From: an uncultured Lachnospiraceae bacterium
GTDB taxonomy: Bacteria > Bacillota > Clostridia > Lachnospirales > Lachnospiraceae
DNA: 7,638 bases
Assembly (NCBI GenBank): GCA_947651335.1
Contig: CANSYV010000057.1
Span: 1-7,638 of the forward strand
Direction: 5' to 3'
This document shows positions 1 to 7,300 of the stretch, piece by piece; position 1 is the stretch's first letter; every line of letters starts with the position of its first letter. The notes beneath the pieces are model-generated. The model saw nothing but the letters and a program-made list of their open reading frames with translations, did not search any database and was not told the DNA's origin. A program made the position numbers and the translations under genes.

Positions 1-72
1 AGGTAAGTGATGAAATCATAGAGCAATACCAGATACCGGAAGGGGATTTTGATACGATTTCATCACTTACCT
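1..72. repeat. Perfect 17-bp inverted repeat with a 38-base spacer
   Basis: Bases 1-17 (AGGTAAGTGATGAAATC) are the exact reverse complement of bases 56-72. The spacer holds two near copies of ATACC and shows no further strong pairing. The left arm begins at the window edge, so the repeat may extend further left. It lies inside an open reading frame ending at 104, which is unusual for an RNA hairpin or terminator, and no T-tract follows the right arm. It could be a recombination or protein-binding site, the edge of a small mobile element, or a palindromic piece of a coding tail. The repeat is directly visible; its role is unknown. Confidence 0.8.
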
Positions 73-104
73 GTTCAAAAGAAAGGCAATGTAATATGCT
101 CTGA
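3..104 (+). CDS. Possible 3' end of a gene that starts left of the window (unrecognised)
   Basis: A reading frame is open from the window edge and ends in TGA at 102-104, leaving 33 visible residues. The stretch is acidic to mixed (it includes SDEIIEQYQIPEGDFD) and ends CNML. I do not recognise a family. Support is modest: no stop interrupts the frame, and the hairpin at 150-183 would serve as its transcription terminator, converging with the kinase gene. Against it, the segment is short and most of it is the spacer and arms of an inverted repeat, so the frame could be open by chance. Confidence 0.35.
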   Translation, partial: VSDEIIEQYQIPEGDFDTISSLTCSKERQCNML

Positions 105-149
105 GTATAACACAAAAAAGTCCGCCCGTCAAAAGCGCAGGAGAAGCGA

Positions 150-183
150 AAAAGCAGCAGAATTCTACACTTCTGCTGCTTTT
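150..183. terminator. Intrinsic terminator, probably bidirectional
   Basis: The arms 150-162 (AAAAGCAGCAGAA) and 171-183 (TTCTGCTGCTTTT) pair over 13 bases around an 8-base loop. Read on the minus strand, the hairpin begins only a few bases after the kinase stop codon and ends in a run of five T, the classical rho-independent layout. Read on the plus strand, the right arm runs into TTTTCTTTCT, so it could also stop transcription of whatever gene ends at 104. Confidence 0.85.
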
Positions 184-187
184 CTTT

Positions 188-1783
188 CTACCAGTCCATA
201 GCTTCTATCGCCGCTTTTTCGATGACAAGTCCTGCTTTGTAGCGGTCCATGAATGTATGGAATCCTTTTACATCTTCCTCATAGGGATGAATGGTCTCTC
301 CGGACAGTTCCTTGAATATTCTGTTTTCCAGATAGTCTTCCAGTTTTTCATCCGGCTTTTTGTCCACCAGATACGCGGCCAGCAGAGCGATTCCCCATGC
401 GCCGCCTTCGCTTGCAGTGTCCATGACGGTGACAGGGGCGTTCACCGCAGCCGCCAGATATCTCTGTCCCACTCCTTTTGTTTTAAAGAATCCGCCGTGG
501 CCCATGATGCGCTCTACTTTTACCTTTTCATCTTCCATCAGAATATCCAGTCCCATCTTCACAGCCCCCAGGGACGTATAGAGATGTACCCTCATTAGGT
601 TGGCCAGGCTGAACTTACTGTCTGCTGTGCGCAGCAATGCCAGACGGCCTTCGTTGATCATGGTGATATTTTCGCCGGAATAGTAGCCGTATGCCAGAAG
701 TCCGCCGCAGTCCGGGTCTCCTTCTAAGGACCGGGTGTACAGTTTCTGGAACAGTTCCCCTGTGTCTGTCTTCAATCCCATCATCTCAGCAAATTCTCCG
801 AACAGTCCCACCCATGCATTCAGATCTGAAGTTCCGTTGTTTGCATGGGACATGGCACATGGAAAACCGGTGGGAGTGGTGACCATATCAATCTCACGGT
901 ATACTTTGCTCAGCTGCTTTTCCAGCACAATCATGGCAAAAGTGCTGGTGCCCGCAGATACATTTCCGGTCCTGGGCGCCACGGAATTGGTGGCCGTCAT
1001 GCCGGTACCTGCGTCGCCTTCCGACGGACACATGGGAATTCCCGCCTGGAGACTGCCTGTCTCATCCAGAAACGCGGCCCCTTCTTCTGTCAAAACTCCT
1101 GCCTGTTCTCCCGCTGAGAGCACTTTGGGGAAAATGTCTTCCAGCTTCCAGGAATAGCCGTACGGCTCCACCAGTTTATTGAACTGATCCACCATACCAG
1201 CGTGGTAATCATGGGCGTCGGAATCAATGGGGAACATCCCTGCCGCGTCACCTATGCCGATGATGCGTTCTCCCGTGAGCTTCCAATGGATATAGGCACT
1301 TAACGTGGCCACATAGTCCAGCCGCTTCACATGTTCTTCCCCGTCCAGTATCCGCTGGTATAAATGGGCAACGGACCAGCGCAGGGGAATATTAAAATTA
1401 AATAATTCTGTCAGCTCGTCCGCAGCTTTCTGAGTATTGGTATTTCTCCATGTCTGGAACGGCGCAATCTGGTTACCCTCTTTATCCAGCGCCATATACC
1501 CGTGCATCATGGCACTGACTCCGATGGCACCGATATTCTTCAGCACAACGCCGTATTCTTTTTCAACCGTCTGCCTTAGAGAGCTATAACAGTTCCTCAC
1601 CCCCGCGTGAATCTCCTCTAGGCTGTACGTCCAGATATTATCAACCAGGGAATTTTCCCAGTCATGAATACCTACTGCCAGAACCTTCCCCTGAAAATCA
1701 ACCAGCACTCCTTTAATCCTGGTGGAGCCCAGTTCAATCCCCAGCGCGGTTTTTCCATTTTCAATTACACTTTTTACGTCCAT
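188..1783 (-). CDS. FGGY-family carbohydrate kinase
   Basis: A cytoplasmic sugar kinase of the ASKHA superfamily, 531 residues, close to the usual 490-540 of FGGY kinases. It should phosphorylate a sugar, ketose or polyol with ATP. Visible motifs: an N-terminal phosphate-binding loop, GIELGSTRIKG (15-25), with Glu where most relatives have Asp; GVSAMMHGYMALD (88-100); GDAGTGM (256-262), whose Asp257 aligns with the catalytic base of xylulokinase-type enzymes; the phosphate-2 motif SAGTS (276-280); and C-terminal nucleotide-binding stretches GHGGFFKTKGVGQ (428-440) and ASEGGAWGIALLAAYL (457-472). The frame is open upstream to 1870, but I chose the Met at 1783 because GGGAGG lies 6 bases before it and the family homology begins there. 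It follows the SDR gene after 144 bases without a clear terminator and is probably co-transcribed. It resembles xylulokinase and YoaC-like proteins in general form; the substrate is not assignable. Confidence 0.93.
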   Translation of the reverse strand: MDVKSVIENGKTALGIELGSTRIKGVLVDFQGKVLAVGIHDWENSLVDNIWTYSLEEIHAGVRNCYSSLRQTVEKEYGVVLKNIGAIGVSAMMHGYMALDKEGNQIAPFQTWRNTNTQKAADELTELFNFNIPLRWSVAHLYQRILDGEEHVKRLDYVATLSAYIHWKLTGERIIGIGDAAGMFPIDSDAHDYHAGMVDQFNKLVEPYGYSWKLEDIFPKVLSAGEQAGVLTEEGAAFLDETGSLQAGIPMCPSEGDAGTGMTATNSVAPRTGNVSAGTSTFAMIVLEKQLSKVYREIDMVTTPTGFPCAMSHANNGTSDLNAWVGLFGEFAEMMGLKTDTGELFQKLYTRSLEGDPDCGGLLAYGYYSGENITMINEGRLALLRTADSKFSLANLMRVHLYTSLGAVKMGLDILMEDEKVKVERIMGHGGFFKTKGVGQRYLAAAVNAPVTVMDTASEGGAWGIALLAAYLVDKKPDEKLEDYLENRIFKELSGETIHPYEEDVKGFHTFMDRYKAGLVIEKAAIEAMDW

Positions 1784-1789
1784 GATCTT

Positions 1790-1795
1790 CCTCCC
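1790..1795 (-). promoter_or_regulatory. Ribosome binding site of the FGGY kinase (decides the start)
   Basis: GGGAGG on the minus strand lies 6 bases upstream of the ATG at 1783-1781. The in-frame ATG at 1870 and the other upstream Met would add 29 residues that do not resemble the family N-terminus, and this site would then lie inside the coding region. Confidence 0.8.
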
Positions 1796-1927
1796 TTTCC
1801 TGGATGACAGCCAGATAACTGCGGGCCGGCGTTCCATAACCAGAGTTTTGTTTCCCTTGCCTAAGCTCACGGCTCCTGAATATACCTGCCCAATTATCTA
1901 CTGGATGATACTATATCAATGTCTTTT

Positions 1928-2704
1928 TTAGAAACAAGTAAATGCGCCGTCAATAATAAAATCAGAACCTGTAGTAAATGTGCTGGTATCACCGGCCAGA
2001 TATACACAGATGGATTCCAGCTCCTCCGGTGTTCCCATTCTTCCCATGGGTGCCATGGCATTCCACTTCTCAATCAGGGGTGCCAGTGCCGGTGCATTTA
2101 AGGTCAGCTCTGTTCCAATGTATCCCGGGCTGATGCTGTTTACGCGCACGCCTTTTTTCGCCCACTCAATGGCCAGTGATTTTGTCAGCTGAATGACTGC
2201 GGCTTTGGAAGCATTATATGCACACTGAGGCTGAGGCACGTTTACAATATGTGCTGACATGGAAGCCGTATTGATAATGGAGCCGCCGCCATTTGCCAGC
2301 ATATATTTTCCAGCCGCGATATCTGTCAGGAACACACCGTTCAGATTGATATCAATGACTTTCTTCCACTGCTCGTATGTCATCTCCTCGGCCGGCGCAT
2401 TGATACAGATACCTGCATTGTTATGGCAGAAATTAAGTCCTCCCAGCTCTTTCACCACCTGGTCAACCATTGCATCCACCTGCTCTTTGTCTGTACAGTC
2501 CGTCTTGATGGCAATGACTTTGCGCCCGGTCTTTTCTGCCAGCTCAGCAGCTGTTTTTTTGGCCTCATCAAAGTCCAAATCCACAATAGCCACATCAGCT
2601 CCCGCTTCTGCGAATGCTGTGGCTGTACATTTTCCGATTCCCCTTGCAGCTCCTGTCACAAATCCCTTTTTGCCGTCCAGTCTCATTTTCTCAATAATTC
2701 CCAT
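1928..2704 (-). CDS. Short-chain dehydrogenase/reductase, polyol/ketose-reductase-like
   Basis: A classical SDR of 258 residues, the normal length for this family of cytoplasmic NAD(P)(H)-dependent oxidoreductases. Motifs in order: TGAARGIG cofactor loop (17-24), Asp42 after the second beta strand (favouring NAD), NNAG (95-98), active-site Asn120, Ser150, Tyr163 and Lys167 in YNASK, and PG (193-194). The catalytic tetrad is complete. The stretch SAHIVNVPQPQCAYNASK is reminiscent of the sorbose reductase/mannitol 2-dehydrogenase branch, so oxidation of a sugar alcohol or reduction of a ketose is a reasonable guess; this is inference from a local signature, and general SDR annotation is safer. 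The start is supported by AGGAG 6 bases upstream; the Met at residue 7 is a less likely start. The FGGY kinase follows downstream and probably acts on the product. A strong promoter lies 50-90 bases upstream. Confidence 0.95.
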   Translation of the reverse strand: MGIIEKMRLDGKKGFVTGAARGIGKCTATAFAEAGADVAIVDLDFDEAKKTAAELAEKTGRKVIAIKTDCTDKEQVDAMVDQVVKELGGLNFCHNNAGICINAPAEEMTYEQWKKVIDINLNGVFLTDIAAGKYMLANGGGSIINTASMSAHIVNVPQPQCAYNASKAAVIQLTKSLAIEWAKKGVRVNSISPGYIGTELTLNAPALAPLIEKWNAMAPMGRMGTPEELESICVYLAGDTSTFTTGSDFIIDGAFTCF

Positions 2705-2728
2705 GGTACTCTCCTTTTTATGAAATTT

Positions 2729-2740
2729 ATTTTATAAAAT
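2729..2740. promoter_or_regulatory. AT-rich perfect palindrome in the SDR leader, possible operator
   Basis: ATTTTATAAAAT is a perfect 12-base palindrome between the promoter and the SDR start; a second one, AATTATAATT, sits at 2751-2760 near the expected transcription start. Such sites could bind a repressor, but AT-rich DNA yields palindromes easily, and no regulator gene is in the window. Confidence 0.25.
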
Positions 2741-2762
2741 GACTTTATTAAATTATAATTAC

Positions 2763-2791
2763 ATAATAATTGCTCTTTCGTTTCTTGTCAA
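2763..2791 (-). promoter_or_regulatory. Sigma-A promoter of the SDR-kinase operon
   Basis: On the minus strand there is a perfect -35 box TTGACA (2791-2786), a 17-base spacer and a -10 box TATTAT (2768-2763), five of six matching TATAAT. Transcription would start near 2756, giving a leader of roughly 50 bases before the SDR start. The surrounding 2705-2835 is very AT-rich, and I see no strong terminator between the upstream acetyltransferase gene and this promoter, so some read-through is possible. Confidence 0.75.
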
Positions 2792-2835
2792 CCTGCAATT
2801 ATATCTAATATTTTCATCTGAAATTTAGTAATTAT

Positions 2836-3384
2836 TTATACGCCTTTTATCTTTCTATAAAACTTCCTATATAAAAATTTCCCGAGAAAACCCTGAATAA
2901 GCTTCCCATACTCCTCATAACTGACATTTCCGCCATAACAGAGCATTTCATATGTGACATTTCCCTCTCTGGTTATCAAATGATTCTCCTGGAATTCATT
3001 TTTCAGGTAAAACTGTTTCCGCTTTACCCTCTCCTCATAATTGCCGCTGTCTTTCTCCAGAGCCTCAATGCTCAATATCATACGCCTGCCCGCATTTTTC
3101 TCCTTCGCCAGCTGAAGCAGTCCGCTTCCATACCCTCTGCCCCGCAGAGAAGGCTCTATGGCTATGTAGAACAGATAGACAATGTCTCTGTCATAAACCT
3201 GATAGAGCATACCAGCAAATAAATCATCGTCACAGAGAATATAAAAATCCGCCAGCTGCTTTCTCGCTTTTGCTTTCAATAGAAAGAAGGGAACACGCTC
3301 ACCCAGGGGAAAAGAATATCTGTACAGTTTTTTTATTTCTGTTTTTCCTATATCTGTGTCAAAAATATTCACCAGTCTCAGCAT
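2836..3384 (-). CDS. GNAT-family N-acetyltransferase
   Basis: A 182-residue protein of the GNAT fold, which transfers the acetyl group of acetyl-CoA to an amine on a small molecule or protein. Residues 67-95 form the central beta strand and the acetyl-CoA pyrophosphate loop: hydrophobic LFYIAIEPSL followed by RGRGYG (81-86), the typical R-G-x-G-x-G/A signature. FYLKNEFQEN (125-134) matches the common C-terminal FYxxxGF-like element. The basic C-terminus (LYRKFYRKIK) extends past the core domain. The start codon overlaps the stop of the DUF3786 gene by 7 bases (ATGCTGA) and has GAGGG 6 bases upstream, inside that gene, so translation is probably coupled. The substrate is unknown; it could modify the neighbouring protein, but nothing in the sequence proves this. 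Confidence 0.88.
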   Translation of the reverse strand: MLRLVNIFDTDIGKTEIKKLYRYSFPLGERVPFFLLKAKARKQLADFYILCDDDLFAGMLYQVYDRDIVYLFYIAIEPSLRGRGYGSGLLQLAKEKNAGRRMILSIEALEKDSGNYEERVKRKQFYLKNEFQENHLITREGNVTYEMLCYGGNVSYEEYGKLIQGFLGKFLYRKFYRKIKGV

Positions 3385-4040
3385 GTTTTTCCCTCGATTC
3401 CTGACTCCTCAATTAATCTCTGTACCAGGCTTGTCCCGATACAGCTTACCGTCTCCTCGTGGACAAAATCCGTGATATTGGCGTCAAACAGTATATTGGC
3501 CTGAGCAGGAAATTCCTCATCTCCGTCCCAGAAAAACACCTGAACGGGAAGGCAGTCGAAAACTAAAATCTGATACCCCACATCTCCCTGCTTCATGGGC
3601 GTTCCGCCCAGCCTGTCACATGCCAGGCGCAGTTCCTCCATATGTCCGTCAAATACTGATGCAAGAAAATCCACAGTCTTCCTCTGAAAAGCCGGCGCGA
3701 AAGGCGCAGCCCGCTTCACCTGGCGGAAAGGAACGAATTCCCCGGCCAGCCTGGCCCCTGGTTTGGAATAATGAAATAAATTATAAATAGAAATCACTGT
3801 GGAAAACAACAATTTCCTGTCAGAGTCGTGAAGCAGAGTGAGCATGCCGCTTTTGTGGTCCAGCCGGTACTTTTCATTATAAAAAGTCAGGTACATGGCC
3901 TGTTCATCCATTTCCAACTGAAACCGCTCTCTCAGTTCTTCCTTATCCATGGCCTGATAGAGCTTTCTCCAGTTATCACAGACCACATCGTAATTATCGA
4001 TTCTCTCGTCTTCGCCGGAACTTATGAAACTTTCCCGCAT
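3378..4040 (-). CDS. DUF3786 domain-containing protein
   Basis: A 220-residue soluble protein with no signal peptide or membrane segment. It matches the DUF3786 pattern as I know it: an N-terminal NYDVVCDNW segment (16-24), a central GEFVPFRQVKRAAPF (100-114), LGG (144-146) and the conserved C-terminal region LPVQVFFWDGDEEFPAQ (164-180) followed by ILFDANITDF. The family occurs mainly in anaerobic bacteria and archaea and has no established function. The frame is open to 4100, but the Met at 4040 is preferred because GGAGGGGGG lies just upstream; the extra 20 residues would include the likely promoter. It is the first gene of a two-gene unit with the acetyltransferase and is divergent from the giant activator-like gene, so the two units could share control. 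Confidence 0.85.
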   Translation of the reverse strand: MRESFISSGEDERIDNYDVVCDNWRKLYQAMDKEELRERFQLEMDEQAMYLTFYNEKYRLDHKSGMLTLLHDSDRKLLFSTVISIYNLFHYSKPGARLAGEFVPFRQVKRAAPFAPAFQRKTVDFLASVFDGHMEELRLACDRLGGTPMKQGDVGYQILVFDCLPVQVFFWDGDEEFPAQANILFDANITDFVHEETVSCIGTSLVQRLIEESGIEGKTC

Positions 4041-4049
4041 AATATCCCC

Positions 4050-4054
4050 CCTCC
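4050..4054 (-). promoter_or_regulatory. Ribosome binding site of the DUF3786 gene (decides the start)
   Basis: GGAGG on the minus strand, continuing into a G-run, lies 9 bases before the ATG at 4040-4038. It excludes the longer in-frame starts at 4100 and 4070, which have no comparable site. Confidence 0.75.
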
Positions 4055-4079
4055 ATGTGTGAATAGTCATTTCCTTACC

Positions 4080-4088
4080 AGTATACCA
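4080..4088 (-). promoter_or_regulatory. Probable extended -10 promoter for the DUF3786-GNAT unit
   Basis: TGGTATACT on the minus strand fits the extended -10 consensus TGnTATAAT. No good -35 box lies 16-18 bases upstream, which is tolerated for extended -10 promoters. Transcription would start near 4073, leaving about 33 bases of leader. The -10 contains the palindrome GTATAC, also found at 4170-4175. Confidence 0.4.
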
Positions 4089-4152
4089 CATACAAAACAT
4101 ATCGTCTCATAAATTATTCATAAAATCGCTGTCTGTCCCTCTGCTCCTGTTC

Positions 4153-4175
4153 TATACTATACTTTTTTTGTATAC
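4153..4175. repeat. TATAC repeats and a GTATAC palindrome around a T7 run in the divergent promoter region
   Basis: TATAC occurs at 4153-4157 and 4158-4162, is followed by seven T, and then GTATAC occurs at 4170-4175. The copy at 4158-4162 can pair with GTATA at 4170-4174 around the T-loop. Together with GTATAC at 4081-4086 these could be operator half-sites shared by the divergent genes, but they may simply reflect AT-rich promoter DNA. Confidence 0.35.
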
Positions 4176-4225
4176 TTTATATGGAACCCGAACCATTATC
4201 TGCACGAATCTGTATTTTTTTCGAG

Positions 4226-4254
4226 TTGTATTTTAGATTTTGCTGTCGTATAAT
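4226..4254 (+). promoter_or_regulatory. Promoter of the activator-like gene
   Basis: A perfect -10 box TATAAT (4249-4254) stands 17 bases after TTGTAT (4226-4231), a weak -35 that keeps only the TTG. Transcription would begin near 4261, giving a leader of about 60 bases before the ATG at 4320. The weak -35 would allow activation by a regulator. Confidence 0.55.
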
Positions 4255-4302
4255 GTTACAAGTATATGAAGAAATATTTGAGAGTATGTTTAAGAATTCA
4301 GA

Positions 4303-4308
4303 AAGGAG
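4303..4308 (+). promoter_or_regulatory. Ribosome binding site of the activator-like gene
   Basis: AAGGAG lies 11 bases before the ATG at 4320-4322, slightly longer spacing than optimal. No other in-frame start fits better, since the conserved GIDIGSTT loop begins at residue 7. Confidence 0.65.
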
Positions 4309-4319
4309 CTCAACTGTTT

Positions 4320-7300
4320 ATGCATACATACACTCTCGGAATAGACATTGGTTCCACTACTGTGAAAATAGCCATATTAGATGAAACACATCAGCTTTTA
4401 TTTGCTGATTACCAGCGCCACTACGCAGATATCCAGAACGCCCTTTCCGGTCTGCTGGGAAAAGCCCGCAGGCAGCTGGGGGAACTGACGGCCAGCCCTG
4501 TGATTACAGGTTCCGGCGGACTGACACTGGCCAAGCATCTGAAAGTCCCTTTTGTCCAGGAAGTCATCGCCGTCTCCTCGGCACTGCAGGAGACAGCCCC
4601 TCAGACAGATGTGGCCATCGAACTGGGCGGTGAAGACGCGAAAATCATTTATTTCGAAGACGGAAACATCGAACAGCGCATGAACGGTATCTGCGCAGGG
4701 GGAACCGGCTCTTTCATTGATCAGATGGCTTCCCTGCTCCAGACGGACGCCTCCGGCCTGAATGATTACGCGGCAGATTATAAAGCTCTGTACCCCATTG
4801 CCGCCCGGTGCGGTGTCTTTGCTAAATCCGATATCCAGCCGTTAATCAACGAAGGCGCCACCAGACAAGACCTGGCCGCCTCCATATTCCAGGCAGTGGT
4901 GAACCAGACCATCAGCGGCCTGGCCTGCGGCAAACCCATCCGGGGACATGTGGCCTTCTTAGGGGGGCCCCTGCATTTTATGCCTGAACTGAGAAATGCT
5001 TTCATCCGCACCCTTTCGCTGGATGACGAACACACCATCGTGCCGGATAACTCCCACCTGTTTGCAGCCATAGGCTCCGCTTTAAATGCAGATACGTCTG
5101 TCTTAAATACCCTGGAAGCCATGGAACAGCAGCTGGCAGGAAACATTCAGATGGATTTTGAGGTAGCCCGCATGGAACCCCTGTTTTCTTCTCAGGAAGA
5201 ATACCAGGCATTCCATGAAAGACAATCCCATTACCATGTGAAAACCCGTGAACTAAAAGATTACCGGGGAAACTGCTTCCTGGGCATTGATGCCGGCTCC
5301 ACTACCACAAAAGCAGCTCTGGTATCTGAGGAAGGCGAACTGCTGTACTCCTTTTACAGCAGCAACGATGGAAATCCCCTGGGCACCACCCTGCGGGCCA
5401 TGGAAGAACTCTACGCCAAGCTGCCGGAAGGCGCCCGCATTGCCTGGTCCTGCTCCACGGGGTACGGGGAGGCACTGATTCAGTCAGCGCTGATGCTGGA
5501 CGAGGGCGAGGTGGAGACTGTCTCCCATTACTATGCCGCCGCCTTCTTTGACCCTGAAGTGGACTGCATTTTAGACATCGGCGGCCAGGATATGAAATGC
5601 ATCAAAATTAAAAATCAGACTGTGGACAGTGTCCAGCTGAACGAAGCCTGCTCCTCTGGCTGCGGTTCTTTCATCGAGACTTTCGCAAAATCTCTGAATT
5701 ATTCTGTGGAAGATTTCGCAAAGGCCGCCCTGTTTGCCGAAAATCCCATCGACCTGGGGACACGCTGTACGGTTTTCATGAATTCCAAAGTAAAACAGGC
5801 GCAGAAAGAAGGCGCCCAAGTGTCCGATATCTCGGCGGGGCTGGCCTACTCAGTCATCAAAAACGCCCTGTACAAAGTTATCAAAGTGTCCGACGCCGCG
5901 GAGCTGGGAACACACATTGTGGTCCAGGGGGGAACTTTTTACAACGACGCCGTTTTAAGAAGCTTTGAGAAAATCGCGGACTGCCAGGCCATCCGTCCCG
6001 ATATTGCCGGGATTATGGGCGCTTTCGGAGCAGCCCTCATTGCCAGAGAGCGCTTTGTGTCTGAGGGAGAGCCCCGCCAGACCACCATGCTTTCTTATGA
6101 AAAGATACATAACCTGAAGTATTCCACCTCCATGGCCAACTGCAAAGGCTGCACCAATCACTGCCGCCTGACTGTAAACAAGTTCAGCGGAGGACGCCAG
6201 TTCATCAGCGGCAACCGCTGTGAAAAGGGCATCGGAAAACAAAAAAATAAAGAAAAGATCCCCAATCTGTTTGACTATAAATACAAACGGATTTTCGGCT
6301 ACGAACCCCTGTCCCCGGATTTGGCCGTGAGAGGAGAGGTTGGACTGCCCCGGGTACTGAATATGTTTGAGAATTATCCATTCTGGCACACTTTTTTCAC
6401 TCTGTTAAAGTACCGGGTGGTGTTATCTCCCACTTCCACCCGGAAAATTTATGAGCTGGGCATTGAATCCATCCCCAGCGAGTCAGAGTGTTACCCTGCC
6501 AAACTGGCTCACGGGCATGTGACCTGGCTGCTGAAAAAAGGTGTGAAATTTATTTTCTACCCCTGCATTCCTTATGAGAGAAAGGAATTCGAAGATTCGG
6601 TAAACCATTATAACTGTCCCATTGTAACCTCCTATCCGGAAAATATCAAAAACAATGTGGAACAGCTGGACGACCCCTCCATAGATTTCCGGAATCCTTT
6701 CCTGTCATTTGCCGGACTGGATGTGCTGACAAAAGGACTGATTGACGTATTCCCGGATATTCCGGAAAAAGAGGTGGCACAGGCGGCACAGGCGGCATGG
6801 AAAGAGCTGGAATTCGCCCGCCGGGATATGATGAAAAAAGGGGAGGAAACCCTGCGCTATCTGAAAGAAACCGGACGCCACGGCATTGTACTGGCGGGAC
6901 GGCCTTATCACATTGACCCGGAAATCCACCATGGCATTCCGGAGTTAATCAACAGCTACGGAATGGCGGTGCTCACAGAAGATTCCGTCTCCCACTTAGG
7001 ACCCCTGGAGCGTCCTCTGCGTGTCAATGACCAGTGGATGTACCATACCCGGCTGTACGCGGCCGCCAATTTTGTCAAAACAAGAAAGAATCTGGACCTG
7101 ATTCAGCTGAACTCATTCGGATGCGGCCTGGACGCTGTAACCACAGACCAGGTACATGAGATTCTGGAAAACAGTGGAAAGATCTATACCTGCCTGAAAA
7201 TCGACGAGGTGAACAACTTAGGGGCCGCCCGCATCCGCGTCCGCTCTTTAATCGCCGCCATCCGGGTGAAAAAACAGCAGACAAAGAAAAGGCGGGTCAG

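Noticed and set aside
257..1157. Plus-strand open frames antisense to the FGGY kinase
   Set aside because: They are shadows of a GC-rich gene whose minus-strand product has all expected kinase motifs.
1893..1919. Possible internal promoter before the kinase (TTGATA, 15-base spacer, GATAAT on the minus strand)
   Set aside because: The spacer is too short and the match is modest; co-transcription from the SDR promoter explains the kinase without it.
1919..2737. Plus-strand open frames antisense to the SDR gene
   Set aside because: The minus-strand SDR has a complete catalytic tetrad and a good start; the antisense translations resemble no known family.
2797..2835. Possible terminator between the acetyltransferase gene and the SDR promoter
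   Set aside because: Only a weak, interrupted AT-rich stem with an overly small loop can be drawn and there is no clear T-tract.
3378..3384. Suspected frameshift or gene fusion at the DUF3786-GNAT junction
   Set aside because: The 7-base ATGCTGA overlap with a GAGGG site at the right distance is an ordinary coupled start/stop, and both proteins look full length.
4280..4337. Possible hairpin in the activator-like leader (GAGAGTATG with the early coding region)
   Set aside because: Pairing is interrupted and short; it could affect the ribosome binding site but is not better than chance. No known riboswitch pattern was recognised in the leader.
4778..7284. Several minus-strand open frames of 69-144 codons (for example 4778-5146, 5571-5819, 5955-6389, 6705-6932)
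   Set aside because: They lie wholly inside the activator-like gene, whose plus-strand product has continuous recognised motifs. Their translations show no family signature and they lack convincing ribosome binding sites.
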